Assembly: GCF_000730565.1 (NCBI RefSeq)
Contig: NZ_BBIQ01000018.1
Coordinates: 44,935 to 108,934 of the forward strand
DNA length: 64,000 bases
Source: Pseudomonas fulva NBRC 16637 = DSM 17717
GTDB taxonomy: Bacteria; Pseudomonadota; Gammaproteobacteria; Pseudomonadales; Pseudomonadaceae
Direction of reading: 5' to 3'
Of the stretch, positions 1 through 9,512 are shown piece after piece; position 1 is the stretch's first letter; every line of letters begins with the position of its first letter. The notes beneath the pieces are model-generated. The model saw nothing but the letters and a program-made list of their open reading frames with translations. It was not told where the DNA came from and ran no database searches. Both the position numbers and the translations under genes were made by a program.

Positions 1-2
1 TG

Positions 3-797
3 ATCAAGGGCATGAACGAGGGTAGCCTCAAGTGGGAAACCCTCTCGCGCAACCCCGATGTCCTGAACAACTCCATCGCACGGGCCGATGGCCTGTACAA
101 CGGCGATTGCTCGCTGGCCCCGGTGCTGGTGTTTCTCAATGACCACAAGGCCGAGACCCTCGAGCGGGTGACGGCCGCTGCCAAGGCGTTTGCCGACAGC
201 CACGACAGAGAAGGCTTGCAGTTCCTGCTGGCTGCCGGCAACGCCGGTATCGAAGCGGCCACCAACGAGGTGATCAAGTCGGCCGAATTGACCATTCTGA
301 TCCTGGTGTACCTGTGCGTGGCAGTCATGTGCCTGATCACCTTCCGTTCCTTCGCCGCGACCCTGTGCATCGTGCTGCCCTTGGTGTTGACCTCCGTGCT
401 GGGCAACGCGCTGATGGCGTACATGGGCATCGGTGTCAAGGTGGCGACGCTGCCGGTGGTTGCGCTGGGGGTAGGCATTGGCGTGGACTACGGCATCTAC
501 ATCTACAGCCGTCTGGAGAGCTTCCTGCGCGCCGGGTTGCCGCTGCAGGAAGCCTATTACCAGACGCTGCGCTCCACCGGCAAGGCGGTGCTGTTCACCG
601 GCCTGTGCCTGGCCATCGGGGTATGTACCTGGATCTTCTCGGCGATCAAGTTCCAGGCGGACATGGGCCTGATGCTGACCTTCATGCTGTTGTGGAACAT
701 GTTCGGTGCGCTGTGGCTACTGCCGGCGCTGGCGCGGTTCCTGATCAAGCCCGAGAAGATGGCAGGCAAGGCGGGGGGCTCGATTTTCGCCCATTGA
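3..797 (+). CDS. RND/MMPL-family transporter, C-terminal part (5' end outside window)
   Basis: This is the C-terminal end of an inner-membrane transporter of the RND superfamily. The frame is open from the window edge, so the start lies upstream; the first in-frame ATG at 12 is not the real start. About 90 residues of soluble loop are followed by five hydrophobic segments, beginning around 'AELTILILVYLCVAVMCL'. They include the glycine-rich 'GVGIGVDYGIYIYSR' motif typical of RND/MMPL-type permeases such as hopanoid or lipid exporters. The protein ends with a short basic cytoplasmic tail. Substrate cannot be told from this fragment. The downstream gene starts less than 80 bases away on the same strand. 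Confidence 0.85.
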   Translation: MKGMNEGSLKWETLSRNPDVLNNSIARADGLYNGDCSLAPVLVFLNDHKAETLERVTAAAKAFADSHDREGLQFLLAAGNAGIEAATNEVIKSAELTILILVYLCVAVMCLITFRSFAATLCIVLPLVLTSVLGNALMAYMGIGVKVATLPVVALGVGIGVDYGIYIYSRLESFLRAGLPLQEAYYQTLRSTGKAVLFTGLCLAIGVCTWIFSAIKFQADMGLMLTFMLLWNMFGALWLLPALARFLIKPEKMAGKAGGSIFAH

Positions 798-873
798 AAC
801 GACCGGGCGTTGCGCGGCCATGGGGGTATAATGCAGGGCTTTTCCACATGCAATGTCCCGTACAGGTACCCCC

Positions 874-1164
874 ATGTCACCACTTGCCAGCGCCTTGCAA
901 CACTGCGACATGCTTCTGATAGACGGCCTTCACGCGTTCGATTTCACCTGCGACGAGCAGGGCCTTGCCATCGAATGTATGGACGGCCGCCAACTGCGGC
1001 GTTGGGTATTCACCGCCGCGCAGGTCGATGCGGCCAGTAAAGAAGTGAACGACTGGCGCATCTGCACTGCCGAAGGTGAGCACCGACTGATCTGTCTGGA
1101 TGCATTTCGCGCACCGGAAGAAGAAGACCATGAACCGGACCTGGAAGACTCTGCTGACCGCTAG
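874..1164 (+). CDS. Small DUF5629-like protein
   Basis: This is a 96-residue soluble acidic protein with no signal peptide or membrane segment. It looks like the small Pseudomonas family annotated DUF5629, of unknown function; that assignment is from memory of the family, not a search. Start chosen at the ATG giving MSPLASALQHCDML. An ATG 21 bases upstream (853) would add seven residues with no better ribosome site. Its last 35 bases overlap the start of the lactonase gene in another frame, so the two are probably translated from one message. The C-terminal tail is strongly acidic (EEEDHEPDLED). Confidence 0.7.
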   Translation: MSPLASALQHCDMLLIDGLHAFDFTCDEQGLAIECMDGRQLRRWVFTAAQVDAASKEVNDWRICTAEGEHRLICLDAFRAPEEEDHEPDLEDSADR

Positions 1165-2260
1165 CTGCATGACCCTGACCTACACTGCCCAGGCTGCCAC
1201 TCTGCTGGTTGGCACCTACACAGACGGTGCCAGCCAAGGCATCTACCGCTACGCCTTCGACAGCGAAGCCGGCACAATCCGCCCCGAACCGCTGCAGGTG
1301 GTAGAGAGCGTCAGCCCCTCGTGGCTGGTGCTTTCCGAAGACAAGCGCCTGCTGTTTGCCGTCAATGAAACCGCAGACGGTCACGTCAGCGCATTCAACA
1401 TTGCCAGCGATGGGAGTGTACGCCTGCTCGATCAAAAGCCCAGCCAGGGCGACGAGCCGACCCACGCCAGCCTCAGCCAGGACCAGCGTTATCTGTTCGT
1501 GGCCAACTACGCGGTCGACCCCGACCCAGGCGGCGGCCTTTCGGTGTTGCCAGTCGACAGGCAAGGCGCCTTGCAGTCGGTGGTCCAGCAGGTGCGTCAT
1601 CAAGCCAGTGGGGTCAACCCCGAGCGGCAGGCCAGTGCCCATGTCCATTCGGTGGTGCCGTCTCCAGACGGCCAGCATGTCTATGCCAGCGACCTGGGTG
1701 CAGACAAGGTGTTCGTCTACCGCTACGACGGGGCGAGCACGAAAAAGCCACTGACCCCGTCCCAGCCTGCCTCGGTGTCGTTGCCTGCGGGCAGTGGGCC
1801 ACGGCATTTGCTGTTCGACGCCAGCGGCAAACATGCCTACCTGACCTTGGAAATGCATGCCGAAGTGGTGGTGTTCGATATCCAGGAGGGCAACCTGATC
1901 GAACGTCAGCGTCTGCCATTGACCGAACGCCAGGAGGCGGCTGCCAAGGCAGGCGCGGGCCTGCACCTGTCGGCGGACGGTCGCTTTCTGTACGTCAGCA
2001 ACCGCGGCACGGCCAATGAGATCGTCGTGTTCAGCGTGGGCAAGCAGGATGGACGGTTGGCGTTGGTGCAACGTCGCTCGGTCGAAGGTGACCACCCCCG
2101 TGAATTCGCGCTGGACCCCACTGACAAGTTCCTGCTGGTTGCCAATCAGAAGAGCAACCAGATCAAGGTCATGCGCCGCGATCCGCTCACGGGCAAGCTG
2201 GGGGAAACGGTACAGACCTTCGATCAGCCGGCACCGTCGGACCTGAAGTTCATACGATGA
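1130..2260 (+). CDS. Secreted lactonase-family beta-propeller protein (YbhE/Pgl type)
   Basis: This 376-residue protein starts with a signal peptide (MNRTWKTLLTASCMTLTYTAQA), so it should be periplasmic. The rest is built of repeated beta-propeller blades, with phrases such as 'YLFVANY', 'HVYASDLGADKVFVYRYD' and 'RFLYVSNRG' recurring about every 50 residues, as in the seven-bladed 6-phosphogluconolactonase (YbhE) family. Cytosolic members hydrolyse 6-phosphogluconolactone. The export signal makes that exact role doubtful here; a periplasmic sugar or other lactone is more likely. The ATG at 1130 is chosen over one at 1100 because it begins the signal peptide and follows a purine-rich GGAAGAAGAAG site. 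Confidence 0.8.
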   Translation: MNRTWKTLLTASCMTLTYTAQAATLLVGTYTDGASQGIYRYAFDSEAGTIRPEPLQVVESVSPSWLVLSEDKRLLFAVNETADGHVSAFNIASDGSVRLLDQKPSQGDEPTHASLSQDQRYLFVANYAVDPDPGGGLSVLPVDRQGALQSVVQQVRHQASGVNPERQASAHVHSVVPSPDGQHVYASDLGADKVFVYRYDGASTKKPLTPSQPASVSLPAGSGPRHLLFDASGKHAYLTLEMHAEVVVFDIQEGNLIERQRLPLTERQEAAAKAGAGLHLSADGRFLYVSNRGTANEIVVFSVGKQDGRLALVQRRSVEGDHPREFALDPTDKFLLVANQKSNQIKVMRRDPLTGKLGETVQTFDQPAPSDLKFIR

Positions 2261-2284
2261 CGTTCAAGCGGTACGGCGCTTGAA

Positions 2285-2884
2285 TCACTTGGCCATAATG
2301 GCCTTGAACACGTCCGAGGCCAACCAGCCTTGCAGCCAACCACGAACCCTCGGATAGGGGGCTGTGGCAAACCAGTCGGGCTGGACTGCGGCAAACTGCC
2401 GGATCAGCGGCAACAGGGCGGCATCAGCGATGCTCGGGTGATCGGCCAACAGGTAGGGGCGGTTTTGCAGCAGGTGCTCCAGATGCTCCAGCCAGGGGTG
2501 CGTAGCGTCGCGGTAGTCGTGCTGTGACTGCTGGGGATACCGCTCGGCATACTTGTACAGGTTCACCTGGGCCTTGAAGGTGGTGTCGTTCACGGCGATC
2601 AGTGCATCGGCTTGCTGCGCCGCTTCGGGCGAGCTCGACAGGCGCCAGTCTTGCGGGTCGTTCTGCGCCAGTGCCCAGCGCATGATATCCAGGCTTTCAT
2701 CGATTACCTGATCTCCGGTGTCCAGCACCGGGACGGTGCCCTTGGGTGACAGTGCCAGCAGGGCGGCGGGTTTGTGCTTCATGGCCACCTCCTGCACGGT
2801 CACCTCGCAGCCGGCATAGCGCAACGCAAGCCGGGCACGCATGGCCCAAGGGCAGCGGCGAAACGAATAGAGGATCAACCGCAC
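2285..2884 (-). CDS. Glutathione S-transferase-like protein
   Basis: This 199-residue cytosolic protein has an N-terminal thioredoxin-fold GST domain (about residues 1-75) and an all-helical C-terminal domain. A CPWA motif at residues 11-14 sits where glutaredoxin-like and omega/beta-type GSTs carry their catalytic cysteine. 'KGTVPVLDTGDQVIDES' supplies the cis-proline and the glutathione-contacting Glu-Ser. It probably acts on glutathione mixed disulfides or electrophiles; the substrate is unknown. Its start overlaps the end of sbcC by 10 bases on the same strand, so it is likely translated from the sbcDC message. It converges on the lactonase gene with only 24 bases between the stops. Confidence 0.85.
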   Translation of the reverse strand: MRLILYSFRRCPWAMRARLALRYAGCEVTVQEVAMKHKPAALLALSPKGTVPVLDTGDQVIDESLDIMRWALAQNDPQDWRLSSSPEAAQQADALIAVNDTTFKAQVNLYKYAERYPQQSQHDYRDATHPWLEHLEHLLQNRPYLLADHPSIADAALLPLIRQFAAVQPDWFATAPYPRVRGWLQGWLASDVFKAIMAK

Positions 2885-5800
2885 ACCTCAACGTCACTCA
2901 AGCCGTTGCCCAGGCGCCGGACTTGAATCTGCACCGGTATGCGTTCATGCATTTCCTGCACGTGGGAAATCACAGCCACTTTGCGACCTTGGGCCTGCAA
3001 GCCGTCCAACGCATCCATGGCCAGTTGCAAGGACTCGGGATCGAGGCTGCCGAAGCCTTCGTCGATGAACAGCGACTCGATGCGCAAGGTGCTCGATGCC
3101 ATCGAGGCAAGCCCCAGGGCCAGGGCCAGGGAAACCAGGAAGGTCTCACCGCCTGACAGCGAGTGCACCGAGCGCAGTTCATCGCCCATTTCGGTGTCCA
3201 GTACCAGTAACCCCAGCGCACTGCCGCCGCGCTTGAGCCGATAGCGCCGCGCCAGTTGACGCAGCTGAGCGTTGGCATGGTGCAGCAGCAGATCGAGGTT
3301 GTAGCCCTGGGCGATCTTGCGGAACACGTCCCCCGAAGCCGAGCCGATTAGACCACTGAGCCGCGCCCAGCGCTGCCACTGCTGTCGGGCTTGCTCCATC
3401 TGCTCGGCCAGGGCCTGCGAGGCGTGCTGTCGCCGCTGGTCATCCGCCTGTTGGGCCCGCAGCTCGGCGCAGGTCTGCTCGTGAACGACCAGACGCTCAC
3501 GCAGTTCGAGCAGCGCCTGGTCCACAGCCTGGACCGAAGTGTCCAGCGTGATCAGCGCCGCGTGCTGGTGCAGGCGCTGCTCGCGTTCCTGAAGCAGCAC
3601 ACGGCTCTGCTCGAGGGTTTTTTCAGCGCCCTGCAGGCGCTGGCGCAGTTCACCGACCTGAGTGTCGTCCATGGCCAGCAGGCGATCGAGCCCTGTATCG
3701 TCCAGCTCCGGGTGCGCGTCGCGCCACTGGGCGATCTGATCATGCAGCTGCCTGGCTTCTTGCTCCAGCGCCTGCAACTGCTCGGTGCTGGCCTTGAGCT
3801 CACCGGCCACTTGCACAGCCTGGGTATGCAAGCCTTGCAGGCGCTGGGCGAGGTCCGCCTCGACCGCGCGCGCGTGCTCCAGCGCGGTGTCCATGTGCTG
3901 TTGCCAGGCCTCGGCACTGATGTGCTCGCCCAGTAATTGCGCGAGCATGGCCATTGCGTGCTGGCGCTGCTCCTCCAAGGCTCTGAGCTGCTCACCAAGC
4001 TGCGCGAGGCGTTGCACACGCACCTGGTGTTGATCGTGCAGTTTGTCCAGCTGGACCTGGCGGGCTTGCTGTTCTTCCAGCTCATCGTTGCGTTGGTCGA
4101 GCTGGTGCAGGCGCTGGGCGATCTGTTGGTCGAGGGCAAGAAACGCATTGGCCGGATCGTCTTGCAGGGCCTTGAGCGCTTCGTCGGGCAGTACCCCGGC
4201 CAAGTCCGCGAGCCCTTGCTGAAGGAGGCGCTCGTCGTTTTCCAGTGCCAGGTGCTGTTGCTCCAGATGGCGCTGCGCTTGTTGGTGCGCGTCCTGGGCG
4301 GCTTGCAGCTGCTGGTTGAGGCGAGCGGCCTCTTTTTGCAGGGTGAGCAAGGCCCGCTGGCGCGTCTCGTCGTTGCCGATTTCGGTATCCAGGCGCCGTA
4401 GTTGGCCGTCGAGCCAGCTGCTGCGGGCATGATCGTCCTGGGGTGCCAATGCAGGCCAGAGGGCGTGCTCATGAAGCTGCGCGACCAAAGGCTGCAAGTG
4501 TTCGTCCAATACCGGCAGCTGTTGCTGATAGTCCTTGAGCTGGGCATTGACCACCCCTAGCTGGGTGCGCAGTTCCACCAGGCGCGTATTGAGCGCTGTG
4601 ACCTGACGCTGGGCAGCCGCTTCTTCGGCCTGGTCATGTTCGCCCAGGCTTTGCAGCAACACCTCGGGTTGGTGGAACGGGTGTTCGGCGCTGCCGCACA
4701 CCGGGCAGGGCTCGCCGCCCCGCAGTTGCTCACGCAGGGCTTGGACCGTGGTGTTGCGGGCCAGCCGCTGGCGCTCCAGCAGTTGGCGCGTCAGGTTCAG
4801 TGCCTGCTCGGCGCTTTCCAGCTCAGCCTTGGCGGCCGTGCCTTCGCCGATCAGGCGCTGGCGCTCGACCATGGCTTGCTGCTGACGTTCACGCAGGGTG
4901 GCCTGTTGCTGATGCAACTCAAGCACGCGGGCGTGTACAAGCGTCAATTGCTCCACGGCGCGATGCTGCTTGCGGTTGTCCTGCAGCATGCTGCCGAGCA
5001 GGTCGATTTGTTCTGCCAGGGCGTCGGGCTGCGCCTTGGCTTCCCGGAACAGGGCGTCATGGGCGTCGCGTTCGGCCTGAAGGTGCGCAGTGGCCTGGCT
5101 GGCTTGAGCCTGCAGGCCGGGCAGTTCCTCGCGGCCTTTGCCCAGGCGGCCGCCGATCAGCATCACCTGCTTGAGCTGCGGCAGATAGGCATGCCACGCG
5201 CTGGCCAGCCCGGCCAGGTGCTGGCTGTGGGCCAACGCCGTGTCGATCTGGGCCAGTTGCTGTTGACTGCGTTCTTGGCTGGCGTGCAGTTGCTGCAACT
5301 GCTGTTGGGCCTCAGCCACCTGATGTTCGGCCTGCTGGCTGTCGCTGCGCTGGACGGCCAGTTGCTGATCGAGCCGGGCCAAGTTGTCCTGGGCCGTGAA
5401 GGCTTGACGCAGCAAGGGACCGGCGTCGCTATGGGCGGCCTGGGCGGCGGTCAACGCAAGACGGGCTGTTTCCAGCGCCTGCTGCTGCTCGGCCGTACGC
5501 TGCTGCAGCTCGGCGAGCTGCCGGGTGTGTTCGTCAAGTTTGGCGGTGATCGGCGCGCGCTGCGCTGCCAGTGCCTGCTGGCGGTGAAACTGATGGCGCT
5601 GCGGGGCAAGACGCTCAAGGCGCGCCAGGTCCAGGCGCGGCTCGGCCAAGGCTTGCCAGTCCTGCTCGGCAGCCTCCAGGGCAGTGCGGGCCTGCGCGTG
5701 CTGGGCTTGAAGCTGCTCCTGCTCGATCAACCCGCTGCGTTGCTGCTCCAGCTGTCGCTCGCCAGCCTGGTCGGCTTTGAGCTGGTGCTGCGCCTGTTCC

Positions 5801-6519
5801 AGGCGTTGGTCCAGTTCGGCGCGGGCGTCTACTGGCATGGGCAACAGGTGGCTAGCTCGCTCTTTCAAGGCGGCATGCGCCTCGCCGGCCTCGCGGGCTC
5901 GGGCAAACGCCCGTTGGCCCAGCCGCGAATAGATCGAGGTGTTGGTCAGTTTCTCCAGCAGTTCGCTGCGCTCGCGGTCGTCGGCCTTGAGAAACGCGCT
6001 GAACTCGCTTTGCGCCAGCATCACGGCGCGGGTGAACTGTTCGAAGTTAAGGCCCAGGCGCGTCTCGATCAGCTGCTTGTATTCGTTCTTGCCGCTGCCC
6101 AGCACCTGCTCGCTGTCCAGGTCGTAGAAGCTCTGGCGGCTGAGCTGGAGTTTGCCATTGGCCTTCTCGCGGGCGCGGTTCGCTTCCCAGCGCGCCCGGT
6201 AGCGGCGCCCGTCCACGCCGACGAAATCCACCTCGGCAAAGCCACTGCCGGTACCGCGGCGCAGCAGGTTGCGCGGGTCCGAGGTGGGTATCTCGCCATC
6301 GCCGTCCGGCACCTTGGCCTCACGGCCGATGTCATTCAGGCGTGGCACCGTACCGAACAGCGCCAGGCACAGCGCGTCGAGCAGGGTGCTTTTACCCGCC
6401 CCCGTGGGGCCGGTGATGGCAAACAGACCCGCGCCTGCCAGGGGCTCCTGGGTGAAGTCGATATCGATCGGGCCCGCCAGCGATGCCAGGTTCTTCAGGC
6501 GAATGGCAAGAATCTTCAT
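2875..6519 (-). CDS. sbcC: SbcC, exonuclease ATPase subunit
   Basis: SbcC is the SMC/Rad50-like ATPase of the SbcCD nuclease, which opens hairpins and trims DNA ends during replication and repair. The 1214-residue length fits large proteobacterial SbcC. The Walker A motif GPTGAGKST lies near residues 38-46. Very long Gln/Leu/Ala-rich coiled coils flank a zinc-hook CPVC motif near residue 605. The ABC signature LSGGETF (near 1120) and Walker B 'LFIDEGFGSLDPESL' (near 1150) close the ATPase head. It overlaps sbcD by 4 bases (ATGA), giving translational coupling in the order sbcD-sbcC-GST. The antisense strand carries very long open frames caused by high GC; these are not genes. Confidence 0.97.
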   Translation of the reverse strand: MKILAIRLKNLASLAGPIDIDFTQEPLAGAGLFAITGPTGAGKSTLLDALCLALFGTVPRLNDIGREAKVPDGDGEIPTSDPRNLLRRGTGSGFAEVDFVGVDGRRYRARWEANRAREKANGKLQLSRQSFYDLDSEQVLGSGKNEYKQLIETRLGLNFEQFTRAVMLAQSEFSAFLKADDRERSELLEKLTNTSIYSRLGQRAFARAREAGEAHAALKERASHLLPMPVDARAELDQRLEQAQHQLKADQAGERQLEQQRSGLIEQEQLQAQHAQARTALEAAEQDWQALAEPRLDLARLERLAPQRHQFHRQQALAAQRAPITAKLDEHTRQLAELQQRTAEQQQALETARLALTAAQAAHSDAGPLLRQAFTAQDNLARLDQQLAVQRSDSQQAEHQVAEAQQQLQQLHASQERSQQQLAQIDTALAHSQHLAGLASAWHAYLPQLKQVMLIGGRLGKGREELPGLQAQASQATAHLQAERDAHDALFREAKAQPDALAEQIDLLGSMLQDNRKQHRAVEQLTLVHARVLELHQQQATLRERQQQAMVERQRLIGEGTAAKAELESAEQALNLTRQLLERQRLARNTTVQALREQLRGGEPCPVCGSAEHPFHQPEVLLQSLGEHDQAEEAAAQRQVTALNTRLVELRTQLGVVNAQLKDYQQQLPVLDEHLQPLVAQLHEHALWPALAPQDDHARSSWLDGQLRRLDTEIGNDETRQRALLTLQKEAARLNQQLQAAQDAHQQAQRHLEQQHLALENDERLLQQGLADLAGVLPDEALKALQDDPANAFLALDQQIAQRLHQLDQRNDELEEQQARQVQLDKLHDQHQVRVQRLAQLGEQLRALEEQRQHAMAMLAQLLGEHISAEAWQQHMDTALEHARAVEADLAQRLQGLHTQAVQVAGELKASTEQLQALEQEARQLHDQIAQWRDAHPELDDTGLDRLLAMDDTQVGELRQRLQGAEKTLEQSRVLLQEREQRLHQHAALITLDTSVQAVDQALLELRERLVVHEQTCAELRAQQADDQRRQHASQALAEQMEQARQQWQRWARLSGLIGSASGDVFRKIAQGYNLDLLLHHANAQLRQLARRYRLKRGGSALGLLVLDTEMGDELRSVHSLSGGETFLVSLALALGLASMASSTLRIESLFIDEGFGSLDPESLQLAMDALDGLQAQGRKVAVISHVQEMHERIPVQIQVRRLGNGLSDVEVCG

Positions 6520-7751
6520 GGTTGCTCTTCTTCGTGCTGTACGTCCTGCAGCAGCAGGGCGAAATCGGCCAGCGTCTGCTCATCGGCAGGGTCGCCATAG
6601 GCTTGCGCCCAGGCACGGCTGAACAGGTCTTGCGGGGTCATCTGGGCCAGCTCGACGAACGCCGGGCCTTCGTCATCGGCCGTTCGGCCGGCGTACTCGG
6701 CACCTATGCGAATCAACCGTACCGCCTTTTCGTGCAGGGCGGTTTCGATCTGCTGGCGCAGGTCGGGCTGCGGCTCGTTCAGCACGACGCGCACCTCCAG
6801 CCAAGGCTGGCGGTTGGGATCATCGAGCAGGTCCACCACCGGTAAGTCGGCCAGTTGCGTCAGGACCTCGTCAAGTGGGGCCGGCCCTATGCGTTGCAAC
6901 GGCACCGCACGCGGAACTGGGCGAGCCTCGACACTGGCCAGCGCCGCGCCGTCGAAGGTGACTTCCAGCACCTGGTGGGGGTAGTTCACCTCGGCAAACG
7001 ACAACGGGATGGGCGACCCGCTGTAGCGGATCCGTTCTTCGCGATTGACCTTCTGGGGCTTGTGCAGGTGGCCCAGGGCGACGTAGCTGATGGCTTTGTC
7101 GAAGAGCTTGGCCGGCAATGCCTCGGCGTTGCCGATGATCAGGCTGCGCTCGGAGTCTTCGGAGACCGCACCGCCGGCCATGTGGGCGTGGCTGATGGCG
7201 ATCAGCGCCTGGTCCTTGCGCTGCCTGGCCTGTGCGGCGGCGATCAGTTGCTGGTGGACCCGGGTGATGCCTTGCAGGTAGTCGTCGCCCAGTTGCAGGC
7301 CGGTCACCTCCGCCGGCCGCAGGAACGGCAAGGCCAGGCACCAGGCGGTCACCTTGCCGCGCGCGTTGGTCAGCGGAATCAGCAGCCGCTCGACATCCAG
7401 TTGTCCATCGTCCAGCCAGTGCACACGGCCCAGTGCATGGGTGCGCAGGCGGCGCATCAAGGGTGCAGGCAGCTCGATGCGCGAGCCGGAGTCGTGGTTG
7501 CCGGCGATCATCACGATGTCGAGTTTCGGCTGCTGTTCGTGGGCCCTGACGATGAAATCGTACAAGCGCTCCTGGGCTTTGACCGGCGGGTTGACGGTGT
7601 CGAAGACGTCGCCTGCGATCAACAGCGCATCAGGCTGGCGCAGGTGCAGCTGGCCGAGCAACCACTCGAGGAAGCAGGCGTGTTCGAAGTCGCGTTCCTG
7701 GCCATGGAGACTTTGGCCTAGGTGCCAATCGGAAGTGTGAAACAGACGCAT
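6516..7751 (-). CDS. sbcD: SbcD, exonuclease nuclease subunit
   Basis: SbcD is the Mre11-like metallophosphoesterase that supplies the nuclease activity of SbcCD. The 411-residue protein shows the calcineurin-like metal-binding motifs in order: 'SDWHLGQ' at the N terminus, 'GDVFD', 'GNHDS' and, further on, 'ALGHLHKPQ'. 'YSGSPIPLSF' follows, as is usual in SbcD. It starts the sbcDC-GST transcription unit. The 132 bases upstream, before the end of batD, carry no gene. Confidence 0.96.
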   Translation of the reverse strand: MRLFHTSDWHLGQSLHGQERDFEHACFLEWLLGQLHLRQPDALLIAGDVFDTVNPPVKAQERLYDFIVRAHEQQPKLDIVMIAGNHDSGSRIELPAPLMRRLRTHALGRVHWLDDGQLDVERLLIPLTNARGKVTAWCLALPFLRPAEVTGLQLGDDYLQGITRVHQQLIAAAQARQRKDQALIAISHAHMAGGAVSEDSERSLIIGNAEALPAKLFDKAISYVALGHLHKPQKVNREERIRYSGSPIPLSFAEVNYPHQVLEVTFDGAALASVEARPVPRAVPLQRIGPAPLDEVLTQLADLPVVDLLDDPNRQPWLEVRVVLNEPQPDLRQQIETALHEKAVRLIRIGAEYAGRTADDEGPAFVELAQMTPQDLFSRAWAQAYGDPADEQTLADFALLLQDVQHEEEQP

Positions 7752-7883
7752 GGATGACCTGTGGGTATGAAGTCGGGCGAGCGGGCAAGGGCGTTATGGT
7801 ACCCCATGGGCGCGGCGCTGTGCGGGCCGGTAAAGCCGGTCGGTACACGGCGCGAACCCGGTCGATGACGCGCCGCCACATGC

Positions 7884-9512
7884 TCACTTGGGATACAGCG
7901 GTGGCAGGCTGGCGCTCTCGCCGGTGGGCAGCAGCACCTGTTCGGCCGGTGGAATGGTGCCGATCGCCCGCCACAGGTCTTCACCTTGCCAGTGCTGGCC
8001 GCTTTCGCTGTACAGCGCGCCGTTCAACCCATCCAGGGCGTCGGACAGGGGTACGAAGCGCGCCGCCATCTCGGCCAGGGTCTGCGGCTGTTGCCGCGCC
8101 CAGGCATCCAGGGCCTGGCGCGTGGCCTGGGGGTCGTTGGCCAGGCAGGCGCGCTTGAGGTCGTCCAGCAGGGTGCGCGGGCTCGGCCCTGTCTGCGCCG
8201 CACGCAGCACCGCTGGCTGCGAACGGGCGCGCCACCACAGGGTGAAGCCCAGCAGCGTGGTCAACGCAAGCACCAGGGTCGCCAGCTGCCAAGGCCACAG
8301 CAGTGTGCTGCTGCCATTGCCCACCACCGGGGCCTCGGCCACCAGGGCAGGGTTGTCCTGCACGGTGATCGAGCGTGCAGGCAGGCCACTGTGCTCGAGG
8401 TGATCTTCGCGGGTGTTCCACCATGTCACTTCCAGCGCAGGCAAGGCCAGCGGGCCGCTGTGGGTGGGAATGAGCGCCTCGCGTTCCTCGCGGGTGGCGG
8501 TCATGCCCCGTTCGCTGATCTCGTTGCGCAACAACGGTTGATCGGGGTAGCGGCGCAGGCCATTGGCTTCGGTGGGCGGCACTGGCGGCAACTGAGCGCT
8601 GGACAGCCCTTCGGCGCGCAGGGTGACGGTGCGGGTCAACGAATCGCCGATCTGGGTCTGCTGGGCGGCAGGATCGGGGCTCCAGCGTTCCTCCAGGGTC
8701 AGGCTACGCGCGGGCAGCCAGGGCAGCCCGGCCGGCCACTGGGCCGGGACGGGCCGTACCGTCAGACGCAGCGGCGTAGAGCTTACCTGTACCTGGCGGC
8801 CGGCACGGGCAGCGCCGTTGCCGTTCTGCTCGCCCTGGCTATTGGCCGCAGCCGTGGCGGTGAAGGTCAGCGAAGGAATGTCCAGGGTGCCGCTTTGCTG
8901 GGCATAGACGGCATAGCGCGTTTCGATCACGCCATGGCGCACACCCTGAATTTCCTTTTCGTAGGTGCGCGATTCGCCCAGGGGCTCGACCTTGGCGTTT
9001 TCCAGTTGCAGCGGGCTGAGGCTGCTGTCGTCATACAGCGCAACCGAATGGTAGATGCGCAGGGTCAGTACAGCCTGGGCCTGCACGTAGACATCGGTGC
9101 TGTCCAGGGTCGCCTCGATGAACACCTGGGCGTTGTCCTGGCGGTTGGCATCGGCTTGCAGCACTTGCAGGTCTACCGGCTGGCTGAACGACTGCCCCAA
9201 TTGCAGGGCAGGGATCTGCAGGCTGCCGCTGCGCCGGGGCAGGAGCGTGATGATCCAGCGGGTGCTGGCGCGGGTCTCGCCATCGAGGGTGTGCAGGCTG
9301 TTCAACTGCCGGGTACTGCGCACCTCGAAGTCACCTTCCAGTGCCCGCAGGTCAGGCTTGCCGAACTCGGTCACATCCTGGCTTTCGAGGGTCAGCTCCA
9401 GGCTCTCGCCGGCTTCCAGACGTGTACGGTCGACACTGGCCTTGAGCGACGGCTCGGCGTGAGCCAGCACGTTCCAGAGCAGCATGAGGAGAAAGACGCC
9501 GCAGCGACTCAT
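7884..9512 (-). CDS. batD: BatD-like protein
   Basis: This 542-residue protein has a signal peptide (MSRCGVFLLMLLWNVLAHA), a long beta-rich periplasmic region, and one membrane segment near residue 420 ('WQLATLVLALTTLLGFTLWW') before a cytoplasmic tail. That is the layout of BatD/oxygen-tolerance proteins, the last member of MoxR-Bat operons. 'Bat' comes from Bacteroides aerotolerance; in proteobacteria the complex is thought to act in envelope stress. The start at 9512 gives a correct signal peptide and overlaps the previous stop by 4 bases. A longer in-frame extension to 9599 lies inside the upstream gene and is rejected. Confidence 0.88.
   Translation of the reverse strand: MSRCGVFLLMLLWNVLAHAEPSLKASVDRTRLEAGESLELTLESQDVTEFGKPDLRALEGDFEVRSTRQLNSLHTLDGETRASTRWIITLLPRRSGSLQIPALQLGQSFSQPVDLQVLQADANRQDNAQVFIEATLDSTDVYVQAQAVLTLRIYHSVALYDDSSLSPLQLENAKVEPLGESRTYEKEIQGVRHGVIETRYAVYAQQSGTLDIPSLTFTATAAANSQGEQNGNGAARAGRQVQVSSTPLRLTVRPVPAQWPAGLPWLPARSLTLEERWSPDPAAQQTQIGDSLTRTVTLRAEGLSSAQLPPVPPTEANGLRRYPDQPLLRNEISERGMTATREEREALIPTHSGPLALPALEVTWWNTREDHLEHSGLPARSITVQDNPALVAEAPVVGNGSSTLLWPWQLATLVLALTTLLGFTLWWRARSQPAVLRAAQTGPSPRTLLDDLKRACLANDPQATRQALDAWARQQPQTLAEMAARFVPLSDALDGLNGALYSESGQHWQGEDLWRAIGTIPPAEQVLLPTGESASLPPLYPK

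Noticed and set aside
314..919. Open frame overlapping the transporter and the next gene
   Set aside because: Arg/Pro/Ala-rich with no domain; the overlapping transporter frame has real membrane helices and motifs.
4636..6600. Very long open frame antisense to sbcC
   Set aside because: SbcC on the minus strand has all family motifs. The opposite frame is rich in Leu/Gln/Ala with no domain, as expected from a coiled-coil gene in high-GC DNA.
7752..7883. Possible REP element between sbcD and batD
   Set aside because: Short GC-rich imperfect repeats are present, but the characteristic Pseudomonas REP core with a complete stem was not found here or elsewhere in the window.
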